Source: Ophioderma brevispina
Lineage: Eukaryota; Echinodermata; Ophiuroidea; Amphilepidida; Ophiodermatidae
NCBI GenBank assembly: GCA_023653785.1
Contig: JAMKCH010010135.1
Coordinates: 1 to 64,000, forward strand
Direction of reading: 5' to 3'
DNA: 64,000 bases
Shown here: piece by piece, positions 22,315-33,559 of the stretch
How the letters are laid out: each line of letters opens with the position of its first letter
How positions within the stretch are numbered: position 1 is the stretch's first letter
Made by a program: the position numbers and the translations under genes
Notes under the pieces: generated by a model
What the model was told of the DNA's origin: nothing
Database searches by the model: none
What the model saw: only the letters and a program-made list of their open reading frames with translations

Positions 22315-25064
22315 TGAAAAACTTTTATACGTGCAGCTAACGGTGCTGCCATGGGCCTTGGTATTTCCCGGCGAGCCACCGACGAAGGTATCTCTACCAT
22401 GAATATCCCCGGCGAATATCCCAATTTTACTTCCATCTTCATATCTTGACGCGGGCTTGGAATGTTTCTCATTTGGTTGAAGATGAAACGACCTAAAGGG
22501 AACGATTTCTGAACCTGTTGTGCGTGCGTTTAGTACATGAAGTATTGACCGGTAGTAACCCAGAGGGTGTTTGAGTCAATCCCACTTGAAAACCGAGTTT
22601 TGGATTTCACCTAATGGGTCATGTGTCACATAAAAATCCTATTCTTAACACATTAAAAACCCTGACTTTAACGCTCATTTTAGCCCACAAGCATTAGTAC
22701 TTAGGGAATTTTTTTTTGCATGATTATGAAATGTTTGTGTTCTTAAACTTTTGGAACCTTTTTACTCTAAGTACGACTATGTGTGTTTAGTACATACGGT
22801 CATCAATAGCAACTTTGCTTTTTTAAGGCCCATCATGGGATGTGGATTCAAAACACCCTCTGGGTAGTACCTATTTCGCCTTACTCATGTTACTTTAATG
22901 ACGTCCAGGCATAGCGCCCTCTGAGAATTACATTTTTGTTTTTCATGTGGGGGGGAGGTCTAGGAAAATAATCTTTTTCGGCTGTAATTGTGACTTACCT
23001 TAGCAGTTTGAAAATAACAACTTAGTTTTTCGTTTTATATTTAATTTATATCAAAAGCTTCCTATTGATTATATATATATATGTTTCTGTGGGGACTTTA
23101 AAGGGAAGAAAGTTCTTGGCTTTAATATAACTTCATAACATCATAAGCTTTTTTTAAGAGATTTAGATGCATCCAGATTTGGTCAAGCCTATAAGATCGG
23201 GCTTTCATATCGATTAGACACTCTTACAGATACTCCTTACATTTTTATTTTGGGCTACAGAACCGTCTTCAAAGTGGAACAAAGGTGATTTATTATGCTT
23301 TAGTGTATCAATATACACTAGAGGCTTGTATTTCATATTTGCTCCTATAGAAAAATTGAAATTTCATAATTTTTGTATCAAAGAAGAATTTTTAGCTTAA
23401 AATCATGTTCAGGTGGGGACACTTGATATAAAATGCTTTAACATCATTGCAAAAAATCATACAATTTCACATTTTTAGGAACACAAGACCCGTTATGTGA
23501 AATCTCAAGTTAAGTATTTTAATCAGCCTTTGGAAACAAGAGCTATTTTGAATTCGGTGCATGCGACCCCTTTGCCCTGAACCTGGGCTAGAAAAGCCCG
23601 ATGAATATCCCATAAGAATTCTGAACGCTTGTAAGCACGAACTTTAAAATATAGAACTCATTTGCCGCCTAAAACCAGTCATTTGAACTTGATTGTTTCA
23701 TACAACCCTTTGTAAAAAAACACCGTTGGGCACCCTCTAGTCCTCCGTTTACCTTATATTTTACTAGAAATGCTCCTCGTGGGTTGTAAACCAAATGTAT
23801 TTGAGCAGAAGGGTGAACCACAAATCAAAACGGTGAGGTCGACATGCTTTTCGTGCCGGAGATGCTTACAAATCGGTTTAAGGTGTATCAGTTATATAAC
23901 TAAATCATGAAATTAAAACATATAAATAATCCAATTTTTGCATGTCTATACTTTACAATCGCTAATCCCGATTATCCTAGAGTGATAAAACTGAAAGCCG
24001 CTAATTAGCGTGGTTTTGGGTGTGGTATTCCTCCCGTAGTATTTTTTCATGCTAAAAGATTCTATTTTGGTTGCTGTTTTGTTTCAAAAGGGCGTAACTG
24101 TCGAAATGAATTGGGGCCAATTTTCAGACTGATTCCCCCTCCTGTAAGGGGGAATGTTGTCACACAAGGGGGAAAATTTAAAATCGAGTCAAATTGTGTG
24201 TTTTAAATAAGTAGAACACTAACGCGTTCGTCTCCTCATAAGGAATTAGAAAAAGTTTAATATTTTGTATAGGTTCCAACCTTTATTTAAAGCGGTATAG
24301 CCCCCATATGATTCCATGTTCCCTGGGGGTTAACTGCGCCGATGTTGTTTTTGAAAGTGGTGTCAAAAATGAATTGCTTGTGTCACACTGAAACACAAAA
24401 AGCATTTTCACTGTTTTTGGTGATAGTAAACCATTGCGACATCCAAGCGGAAAAGGTTTTGGTGAACCCATAGACTTTAGAACCCTGTAAGATAATACAT
24501 TTTGGATCATGTGAGACAATACAAAACAGTTACACCAGGTTTCAACAAAATCTGAGCATTGGGTAATTTTACCTTGAACCTTATGTCGCTATAGGTAGGT
24601 CGGAACCTAGCAAATATATACTTTTTTCTAATCCTTATGAGGAGACGAACATTTAAGTTAAATAAAACCACAATTTGACCCGATTTTAAATTTTCCCTGT
24701 AGTAAATTGCCCCCCCCCCCCCTTGAAGAGGGCCCAGCAGTCCGAAAATGTGCATCCCATCATTTTCTGACAGAATGGGCCCTATTGAATGAAAAACAGC
24801 AAAAAATCAACTTTAGCACAAAAATTCTACGGGAACTGTTTCATTGACATACCAAACCACACTATAAGGACAAAGTAGGATATTTTAGTCATCACCGTCC
24901 GTATACAGACTGCAACACGTATTTGAATTTAGATTCTTATCTTTGAGCACTGCCGTTTTCTTCCTTTTCAGAGTGGCTTCTAAACGCGCCCATTAGATGT
25001 CCGGCATGCTTTATTATTCAGAGGGCACAGTGACGGATACACTTAAAAAATAAGCTTCACTTAC
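22315..25064. other. intronic DNA of copy A
   Basis: No exon was recognised. 23110-23160 and 23520-23560 share phrases with 61500-61580 (CATCATAAGCTTT, AGCCTTTGGA). 24640-24730 contains a C-rich run. Two ~120-bp stretches, 24120-24240 and 24610-24720, are inverted relatives of each other: GGGGGAA...AAATCGAGTCAAATTGTG versus CAATTTGACCCGATTTTAAA, and CGTTCGTCTCCTCATAAGGA versus ATCCTTATGAGGAGACGAAC. Confidence 0.5.
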
Positions 25065-25287
25065 TCGTTATCAAATTCCCCTTCATAAGGTGCGTTGCTC
25101 TGTTTATTAACGCCAACGATAGGTCGATTTTCACATCCAATGAACAAAATTATAATCAGAAACGTTAGTGCAATGGTTGAATTAGCGATTAAGAATCGCC
25201 CACATTGCAAGATGGTTAGTTTAAATTGTTGGCATACAGCAGCTGCTATAATTGTACCAAGTGCAGTAAACGGTACTACTATCACAC
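25065..25287 (-). CDS. SLCO-like: OATP copy A, exon 4
   Basis: The minus-strand exon lies between a polypyrimidine CCCTTTAG acceptor and a GA|GTAAGT donor. It is 223 bp with no internal stop. It encodes GVIVVPFTALGTIIAAAV, FKLTILQCGRFLIAN, a hydrophobic helix and FIGCENRPIVGVN. The GCxNxPxxGVN phrase is the OATP segment that leads from TM9 into the extracellular cysteine-rich loop. Entry completes a Gly codon begun in exon 3, and exit phase matches exon 5, so exons 3-4-5 splice in frame with no missing piece. Confidence 0.9.
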
Positions 25288-25444
25288 CTAAAGGGCAGCA
25301 AATAAACAAATCAAATAAACAGACCACAAGAAATCAAAAAAAACATTGCAAATAAATAACTTTCTTACCGTGAAGTCATTTAAATACTTGTACGCTAAGA
25401 TTCGTAACAATTTCTCACCATAAATATCCCAAGTTTATCGCTAA

Positions 25445-25829
25445 GGCAAAACAAAATTGATTGTCCATAGACGACCTTTTAGAGTTTGGTCGGTCGGTCG
25501 GAAAAACTTTTTTTTTTTTAATGTCAATAGCAAACTATATTGAAACCTGTTTGTTTGTATTAATAAATTCAATCAAACACTAAAAATCAAGTTGATTCTT
25601 ACTCAAAAATGCATCTTTGTACATTATGAAACCCAACTAACATGCTAAGAAACTGTTTAAAAAACATAATCTTTTTTAGCTTCATAAAGTTAAAATTGAA
25701 AAAAAAAATTTTTAGGAATTTTTCAAAATTAGGGTCGGTATTCTTTTGCACAGTAAAAGGGAAAAAAACTTTTTCCTGATTTCCAAAATTAGGGTCGGTC
25801 GGATGATGACGATCAAACTTTTTTTGGCC
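25445..25829. mobile_element. Harbinger-like MITE, copy 2
   Basis: Same element as 2640-3034, 385 bp, flanked by TAA at 25442-25444 and 25830-25832. The matching intron of copy B (62675-62690, CGCTAAACCTTGG) has a single TAA and no element. That is a natural empty site proving insertion and a 3-bp target duplication. Non-autonomous, no coding. Confidence 0.88.
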
Positions 25830-25832
25830 TAA

Positions 25833-27566
25833 CTTGAACAGTCCTGGAGGGAGCAACGTTTCAACTCATAAATGGTGAATTGAGGGGTAAAATAAGGCCA
25901 AGAAAACGGTCCTAACTTCTGATCCAAAGTTGTTCACTTACTTGTGGATTTTCTTGAGATCAGCAAATTATCAAATATATGCGAAATGTTCGTGACGGTG
26001 CCCCCTCTCTTCCTTATCTCTATAGACTCCTTATTCCATCTTTTATAGCGATCTTGTTCGGTTCCTATGGTCTTTACCTCACCCCATCCTAAGTGAACAG
26101 CTTTGGGATCAGAAGTTTTAACAAAAATATATATACCGATCCTGATTAATCTATTCAATACTAGGCTAGGGACAGGCATGATTTTTTTTTTAAATGATTA
26201 AATCTTTTCAGGATATTGCTAATTGGAAATACACTTCTTAGAAATAATTTAACACCAAAATTGTGATTGTACGATATTTCTAAGCGAAGTTACGTCAAAA
26301 TAAAGACTGCGAGGGTTGTGCAGACTCTGATATGAGTGTCCATAGATTACTGTGTAAAACTCGAATGAGAATACTGTGCCACCACACAAAAACATTGTAA
26401 AATTGATCCTTTGGTGCCCATATTTGGTCAATTGTTGACATTTTCATTTATTGACATTATTTAAATTTTAAAAATTTGAAGTGAAAATTCTACCATTAAG
26501 GGGTTAAAAAATGAAATTATAGGAAAAATTTGGTCAAATTTGCCCATTTTTGGGCCATTTTAGGCCATTTTTGAGCGAAAAAGGCATTTTGCCCAACCGG
26601 TAGCAAAAAATGGCAGCGCTCCTGGATTCAACTAAATTGTTTTCTGATGGCCAAAGCATCAAAGTTTTCGTCAACCCAAGTCAGAGCGTTGTCATCCAAA
26701 GATTTTTTGGCTTTAATTGCATTTTTCCCAAAAATGGTCTTTTTTTAGTGTTTTTTTGGTCAAAAAAATCTATTTTTAGACTACGGTTATTATTAAACTA
26801 AAAAGTCACCAAAGTAACCAATATTATACTTTGATCCCCTAGACATTTAACTGTAAGTCAAACCAAACCACAAACAAAAATATGCATTATTTTTGTTTTT
26901 ATAACAAATTTTCTGAAAACCAGCATAAAAATACAGTTTTTACAGGTGAAAATGGCACAGTTTTACATAGGACATAATTATCAAGTCAAAGTTATAGCGC
27001 CCTCGCTCAGATGTGCCTGTCTCTAACTAGGCCAAGAAGCAGTTTTTATTTAGAAAACCAATTTGACATCTTTCAATGTTGAAACGTCATGCAAATTGTA
27101 CATTTTGTGTTAAAAATCGCGTTTACCGTTTCTTTATATTAACCCTCTAACCACCATATCCAATTTCAACTTTTGACAACTGGTCGTCATCATCATTTTG
27201 AATAAGAGCACACACTGCGCAATTAAAAGCAGTACAAATCTGACACTGATCATAACTTTGCCCAAATACTTTTCATGTCAACACCATTGTTTCATCGATA
27301 AACCCTTTATTTATCCCACAACTCCAGAACAAAAATCCACAAGATTCGCTTTTGGTACATTTTATGTGTGTTAAAGATATACCTTCAATGGGATTTCTTG
27401 AGACTGTAGGTTAAATATCCAGGTGTGAGAGAATGTGTTTAGTACAGTACAGTATACATGGTATAGACATACCTGCATTGCATCAAGGGATTGGTTCAAA
27501 ATACTCTCTGAGCCCCTCCTAACTCCTCTAATTAGAGACTTGTTATTATTATAATTAGCGTCTTAC
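25833..27566. other. intron 3 of copy A
   Basis: 25833-25900 and 27040-27480 align with 62690-62760 and 62780-63060 of copy B (GGGAGCAACRTTTCAAC; GACAACTGGTC; TTTTGCCCAAATA-type phrases). About 1.1 kb between them (25930-27030) is missing from B and is probably an insertion; it has TTTTGGGCCATTTTAGGCC-type A/T-rich sequence but no recognisable ends. No gene. Confidence 0.55.
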
Positions 27567-27736
27567 CTGCAAATATCGATGCAACAGTGGGACTCAGTTG
27601 AAGGGCTTCTGTCAAAAACTTTACCATGAAAGTTGTAATTAGAGCAAAAGTTGCAAATTCACAGATGTAGTAGCACAGAAACAACACTAGGATTGGTTTT
27701 GACAAAAGATTTTTCACGTCAGTCAAAAAAGCCACA
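27567..27736 (-). CDS. SLCO-like: OATP copy A, exon 3
   Basis: The minus-strand exon follows a TTGATTGCAG acceptor and ends at GCAG|GTAAGA. It is 170 bp and encodes VAFLTDVKNLLSKPILVLFL, then CYYICEFATFALITTFMVKF, then LQLSPTVASIFAG. This corresponds to the cytoplasmic loop and TM7-TM8 of OATPs, where a K-P-containing stretch precedes the helix and an 'S..A....G' phrase ends it. Exit phase fits exon 4. Entry phase is one base off from the exit of exon 2, so a small exon, another donor or a one-base error lies between. Confidence 0.85.
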
Positions 27737-27783
27737 CTGCAATCAATGAAAAATTTAAAATTTGAATTGAAACTGGCTCAAAG

Positions 27784-28752
27784 AAATGCGTCTGTCAGAA
27801 GCAGCACGCAAAATGTGATTCAATCGTCTAGCATATCGATGTCTGTCTGTTTGTCTGTCTATCTGTCGGTCCATCCATCCATCCATCCATCCATCCATCC
27901 ATCCATCCATCCATCCATCCATCCATCCATAAACTGTTTATCATCTATCGATCGACCGATCAATCATATGTTGTCAATGTCCCCTTTGTTATGCTTTTTA
28001 TCGCTGTTCATTGAAAATATAGAGCAGTTTGATTTATGCAGTAATACTGTTTTTTACATCTTCTATCAACCCTTAAAGGTGCATTTCGTGATTCCAGCAC
28101 CTTCTGTTTTATTCATTCTTCACTAGATATCCTGAAGAAAAACTTATTCACAAAATTTGAGTTGATCCCGATCTTGCGGTTTTGTGTTATGAGCAATTGT
28201 TTGTCTCCCACGGTCCAATAGGCCATTGTGCTGTAAATTCTGTCCAAAAAAAAAAAAAAAAAAAAATGCGTCTGTCAGAAGCAGCACGCAAAATGTGATT
28301 CAATCGTCTAGCATATCGATGTCTGTCTGTTTGTCTGTCTATCTGTCGGTCCATCCATCCATCCATCCATCCATCAACCTGTTTATCATCTATCGATCGA
28401 CCGATCAATCATATGTTGTCAATGTCCCCTTTGTTATGCTTTTTATCGCTGTTGATGTATGCGTTATGAAAATGCTCCGTTCACGCTTGATTAATTTTAC
28501 AATTCTACACAAAATCATTGAAAATATAGAGCAGTTTGATTTATGCAGTAATACTGTTTTTTACATCTTCTATCAACCCTTAAAGGTGCATTTCGTGATT
28601 CCAGCACCTTCTGTTTTATTCATTCTTCACTAGATATCCTGAAGAAAAACTTATTCACAAAATTTGAGTTGATCCCGATCTTGCGGTTTTGTGTTATGAG
28701 CAATTGTTTGTCTCCCACGGTCCAATAGGCCATTGTGCTGTAAATTCTGTCC
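27784..28752. repeat. 480-bp direct duplication with poly(A) junction
   Basis: 27784-28245 and 28264-28752 are almost identical: ATGCGTCTGTCAGAAGCAGC at the start, TGTAAATTCTGTCC at the end. They are separated by a run of about 21 A. The second copy has 64 bp (about 28453-28516) missing from the first. The first has a longer (CCAT)n tract (27870-27930 versus 28350-28375). It lies in intron 2 of copy A. Open frames shared by both copies are repeats, not exons. Confidence 0.93.
27870..27930 (+). repeat. (CCAT)n microsatellite
   Basis: Fifteen or so uninterrupted CCAT tetramers; a shorter tract is in the duplicate at 28350. Confidence 0.95.
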
Positions 28753-29000
28753 GTTTACGGACAGAAAATACAAAATTGCAAATTTCTTACAGATACGACT
28801 GAATTTGCACTTAAGATTAGGTACACGTGGATTACTAAGGCTAACGGTTCAGATGATATAAAAATCTCAACTTTTTTTAGGTAAGTCGGGGGGACGAGGT
28901 TGTGGATCACGAAATGCCCCTTTAAGGTCTGAGCTTTGCTGAAAAATAATTTGTAAGAAATATTTTCCAGAATATTTAATTAGGCAGAGAAATATCTCAC

Positions 29001-29294
29001 CCTTTTTAATTATGGTAGAGCTTGTCTCATCACTCTTCGTGCTCTTTGTTGCTGTTGATTCTTTGTCAGATGGATCCTTTGGATATAACAGTATCGGTAC
29101 AGACAGCACGAGTAATGCAGCACCCGCAGCAAAGTATCCAACCCACCAGGCCCCAATCCATCGCGGGTCGGACAAAGGAATGTCAGGAACTTCGTCTTTA
29201 GATACACGATCGAAATCTACGTACAGTGACAGCGCATATCCGCCACCCAACAGGGCAGATAAAGGCCCCAGACTAAATATGGTAACCCAGGCCG
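29001..29294 (-). CDS. SLCO-like: OATP copy A, exon 2 (OATP signature)
   Basis: The minus-strand exon lies between a TTATTTGCAG acceptor and a G|GTGAGA donor. It is 294 bp. It encodes AWVTIFSLGPLSALLGGGYA, LYVDFDRV and then DPRWIGAWWVGYF. That last phrase is the OATP/SLC21 family signature (D-x-R-W-[IV]-G-A-W-W-x-G). A hydrophobic helix and a charged Ser/Thr/Lys-rich loop (PKDPSDKES...TSSTIIKKG) follow. The first codon is completed by the G at the end of exon 1. This exon identifies the gene family with little doubt. Confidence 0.95.
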
Positions 29295-29356
29295 CTGCAA
29301 ATAATTTAAAAATAAGTAGGCCGAACGGCTTACTATGTGGTTAGCTTTTGAATATT

Positions 29357-30340
29357 AGCAGGGGACTGTAGTGAAAGAGTGTGCGCTTCCGGATAAAATT
29401 GTGAATTTTTGCACACAAGAACTTTAGCCATTGATTATCAATAAAATTGGAGGAAGCACTTGCCAACCCCCAGCCCCCCTTAATGGACCCCAGCTTGGGT
29501 TTCAAGGTTATACAGGGGTCAAAATTTTAAAATGCTCCAATCATGTTGAAAAGCACATGGCACTCTTTCTTACATTACAAGGATTCTAAAAAGGTATGGT
29601 TTACTTTATCTATGGCTTATAGTTTTGGATTTATGGGGTAAAAACTGTAAAAATGGTGAAAAAGTCAATTTTGGTGTGTACATAGGTCAAAAGTTAAAAG
29701 TTGCTTTGATTCAGGTAATATGTGGTGCAAATTGTTTCCCTAGCTTAAAGGATTGAAATAAGGAATACTTTGCTTTATCTGTTATGCTTAGTTTTCACGT
29801 TATCCAACAAAATAGGTCACAGGTCAATAGAATCCAATATAGCTACCAATAGCTGTTGACTTTATTGCCAATTTTGGTTAATAACTAAACACGTAAGATA
29901 GTCAAAACTATTCCTATATTTCATTCTATGAGCTGAACAACAATTTGAACCACGTTTTACAAAAATTGGAGCAACTGTTAATTTTTGACCTCTGTACAAA
30001 TCAAAATTGACTTTTTCACAATTTTTACAGTTTTTACCCCATAATTCCAAAACTATAAGGTATAGGTAGTATAAACTATACCGTTTTGGAATCCTTGTAA
30101 CCAGAAAAAAAAAAACATGGTGTGCTTTTCAACACAATCGGACCATTTTAAAATGTTACCCCTCTGTAACCTTGAAATCCAAGTTGGGGGCCATGAAAGC
30201 GGTGATCTGTGGCAAGTGCTTCCAACAATTTTTTTAAAATTACCAATGCATAAAGTACTTGTGTACCAAAATTCACAATTTTATCCAGATTTGCACACTC
30301 ACATGAGATCTGTGCACTGCAGTCCCCCACTGGCCCGGTA
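29357..30340. mobile_element. ~980-bp near-perfect palindrome (hairpin MITE)
   Basis: The left arm (29357-29840) is the inverse of the right arm (29855-30340). Outer ends GGGGACTGTAGTG and CACTGCAGTCCCC match. GGATAAAATTGTGAATTTT mirrors AAAATTCACAATTTTATCC. GGAAGCACTTGCC mirrors GGCAAGTGCTTCC. TTATGGGGTAAAAACTG mirrors CAGTTTTTACCCCATAA. Almost no loop separates them. Another copy of the family lies at 58.87-61.42 kb, split by a LINE. It sits in intron 1 of copy A and is non-coding. Confidence 0.8.
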
Positions 30341-31861
30341 AGCATGATTCGAGTAAAGATTTGATCATATACCTCAATTTTCAGTGCGCGTTGCGTTGCA
30401 TTTATCGATCGTTTTCTGTCACAATTCAAAAACTCTCAATCTAACTCGCTGCAAATCCAGCTACAATAAATCACCATGTGAATGCAGCACAGAAGCCCTT
30501 TTGTGCTCAAATTTCTTTTGTTTTTTCCTTGTTTTTTTGTTTGTTTTTTTCCTACATAAGAAATTGATAATTTTGATTTTAAAAAAATGGTAAAGTTTAA
30601 ATGATGAGTTACTAATTGTACTTCTAAAATCAAAAGAAATCTCAATTTCTCCTAAATGTCATTCGCAACTTTGTTGTGTTCACATGACGAAATATAACTT
30701 TATTGCGGTACCGGTAACGCAGATGCAGTAAAGTATGATCGACTATTAGTACTTGCGAAGAGCAGCAGCAGAAAGCGATCGACATATCGGTGTCAATTGA
30801 TTTCGCAAAGTTTGCGAATTTTTATCATTTTTACGAAATTAAGGGAAATGGTACTAAATATCAAAGTCTTCAAATATGGCAAGTGCCCAAGCTTGCAAAT
30901 ACTTAATTAATTAATAATCTTAATTAGAAATTTGTCAATTTTGACGCATGTTGCAAAACAGAGACTTTGGTGTATTACATAGTGACGGATGTTGAACCCT
31001 CTGTCATAGAAGTGCAAACTTGATTTCCCACCAGGGCTTTTTAGATACTCCTGTTAGTAAATATTCTCATCTTAAATTTATAACTGACACAAGCAAAATA
31101 TGGAATTAATTTATAAATTTTCCTAGTACTAGAAATTTATGTTATATTCACAGTTCAAAGCGGTGAATTTCGGCCATCCACTCAATACCACGCCAAACAT
31201 ACAACAAACATACACCCTCATTAATGTAATAAATAAATTGAGAAGATTCGCGATGACGCACGTTGGTTTGACGGATGTTCGGAAAACGCCGATGGTTGTA
31301 TCCCATAATGACGGATGATGAATAACGATATCGCCTTGGTTTCAATTCGTCGTAAAGAGTGTACCGGTTCCCCAAATCATACCTTTATTCTCTAATTGGA
31401 GATGGCAATTGAAATACCACAACAAAATTAGCAAGGAGAGTGGTGACGAAAACATCAGAAATTGTAATCCCATTGTAAATATATATCTGAAAATTTTGAG
31501 GAACACAATAGTGTAGAAAAAAGCTCCGAACCTCTTTAAAAGTGTCCTTCATAAGTCAACCTTGTTCATTTTAAAAATCTAATTTTAGCTAAGGTATTTG
31601 ACCCAAATTGCATTTCCAACTTGACTACAATTATGTCCATTTAGACTAAAATTCTTAGACTCTTGTGCAGTCTAATAGATCAATAACCACCTTGCAAAAT
31701 ATTGATGAAATGCCTACTTTTGGCTTCTACTTATATCCTCACATTTCACATTTATTTTTTCAATGTTTAATTCCAACTTTTTAACGCCGTATAATTTCCT
31801 TGAAAAGATATCACAAACAAAAATCGCTTTATCTTTAAAGACATTGTATATTGGACCTTAC
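30341..31861. other. intron 1 of copy A, no recognisable gene
   Basis: AT-rich sequence with no exon-like or repeat structure that I could support, apart from T-rich runs near 30520-30560. Confidence 0.4.
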
Positions 31862-32654
31862 CGTAAAAGCCAGTGAGTCTGTGTCGATCTCTTCCCAGAA
31901 TATCATCCATATACGATATTAAAATAGGAAAAAACGCAGCTCCTCCAATGCCGATAAGGATTTGACCGCCGACTAACCACCATATAGGACCTTGGAAGCC
32001 AGTCGCTTCGCTTTTACATGACTCAGGTGTGCCTGTAGTAAATTCGCCTTCAGTGGACTGCAAAGTTGATGAACTTGTGCCGTTAATGAAATCGTGTTCC
32101 AGTTTCTTGCAAAGAAATTCAGAGGGCAATGCTCGAGCACTAGAAGACATTGAGCTTTGTACACCTGCACTAAGAGACTGCGCGTCGAGCGGATCAGATA
32201 CATAGTGAGGCAGCACTTTGATTAACATGCCAAGACCTATAAATGAGGAACAAGCGAACAGACACCTTGGCCTGTTTGTTTTGCCTGCAATATAGGTAAA
32301 TGGGATAGTAACGACAATGCCACTTAAATCATCAAGTTGGGCCAACAGACCAGATTGAGAACTAGAAAGACCAAAACGTCGCTCCAAGGTTGATAAGATC
32401 GAATTCTGATAGGAAGAATGAAAATACACAAAAATTGACAGGATAGAAATGTGCAGGAGGAATGTTATCGGGTACTTTTGGATGAAAGATGTCAACCGTT
32501 TGGTGTAACTTCCACGAAGGTCGCGAGGAGTCTTCTTACTTTCAGCTTCATCATTCTCGTGTAGATTTTCTTGTCGTTGCGTATTCTCTGTGTCCGCTTG
32601 TGGAGAGTCATCATTGAATTTTCCCGCCAATCCAGTGGCAGTCGCCATATCACG
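31862..32654 (-). CDS. SLCO-like: OATP copy A, first coding exon
   Basis: The minus-strand ATG is at 32646-32648, 6 bases after a TTTTTCAG acceptor, so an upstream non-coding exon is likely. Coding runs 262 codons to a G|GTAAGG donor. The N-terminus is polar (residues 1-60). TM1 is at about 61-80 (ITFLLHISILSIFVYF). FGLSSSQSGLL is the conserved loop. TM2 is at about 108-122, and TM3 at about 129-146. An extracellular loop of ~75 residues has Cys180, Cys211 and an NGT sequon at 189. TM4 is at about 221-246 (GGQILIGIGGAAFFP). OATPs import organic anions at the plasma membrane. Exons 1-6 give roughly 590 residues, so 60-120 C-terminal residues of a normal ~650-720 are missing from the visible exons. 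Confidence 0.93.
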
Positions 32655-32689
32655 CTGAAAAATGTAACAAGTGACCTACAGTGTAAGAA

Positions 32690-32910
32690 CGGAGTGTGTG
32701 TGTGTCACATGTGCGTGTGTGTGCGTGCGTATTCGCGCGCCTGTGTGTGTAGGACCTGAAGAAAACCAAAATCCCCAGAAGCTTATCAACATTTATTAGT
32801 TCTTAGGGAATAATGTGCATGCTAGTACTCCAATTTATTCCGTTTTCCACTTTATGTGCGTGTGACGTGTGTGTGTGCGCGTGCGTGCGTGCGTGTGTGT
32901 GTGTGTGTGA
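32690..32910. repeat. two GT/GC dinucleotide-rich tracts
   Basis: 32690-32755 and 32857-32909 are runs of TG with scattered GC and AC interruptions, about 40 to 250 bp upstream of the first coding exon of copy A. Purine-pyrimidine alternation of this kind can adopt Z-DNA, which is general knowledge; no function is claimed. Confidence 0.9.
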
Positions 32911-33052
32911 TATAAATTGGATCGATTAAGCCCAAATTAATTGGTCGAGCTATGAGTTGAAAAAATATTGGGCGAGACGCAGTGGAGCCCAATATTTTAA
33001 AACTCATCGCGAGACCAATTAATTTTGGGCGTAAATCATCCAATTTTATCAT
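32909..33052. mobile_element. 144-bp hairpin element
   Basis: The arms of ~62 nt are inverse of each other: TATAAATTGGATCGATTAAG with CATCCAATTTTATC, CCCAAATTAATTGGTC with GACCAATTAATTTTGGG, AATATTGGGC with GCCCAATATT. A ~15-nt loop (CGAGACGCAGTGGAG) separates them. It looks like a tiny palindromic MITE upstream of the first exon of copy A. No target duplication was confirmed. Confidence 0.8.
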
Positions 33053-33559
33053 CATCATGTTTTGGATCCGATATTTTCACACACACTTGGTCTCCTTAAA
33101 ACATGATAATGTACAGTGTGTCCAAAAAAAACTTGGTGGCAGGCGCCATAAGTTTTGAACAGAAGCACGTGACTACTTATTCTTTCTTGTAAGATGGGAC
33201 TGTTAGCTAATATCCCTGAAAAGTTCATAAAGGTAGAGTCAATATTTTCTAAGATATGACCCCAGAAATCAAGTAACCTGCAGGACCCATTTAACCAAAT
33301 TAACGCTATTAACTACACATACGGCACTCTACGTTTTGCGCCCAGAACCACCAATATGAATCTCTAAGTCCAACCACCATGTTCCCCTTTTTTTAAGAGA
33401 CAGGTGCTGCAACAAATATTAACATATGAATGTTTCCATTGGTAATAAGAGCTAAAAAACATGCATTTTAACACACTTAAAAGATCGAATTAGGAAATGT
33501 ATGATCAACAAACTCTTCGTATTGTCCAAATAAGACTGCATTGGATTAGAGCTTCTTTG

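Noticed and set aside
29012..29344. 110-codon plus-strand frame
   Set aside because: It is the antisense shadow of OATP exon 2, which has the family signature and correct splice sites.
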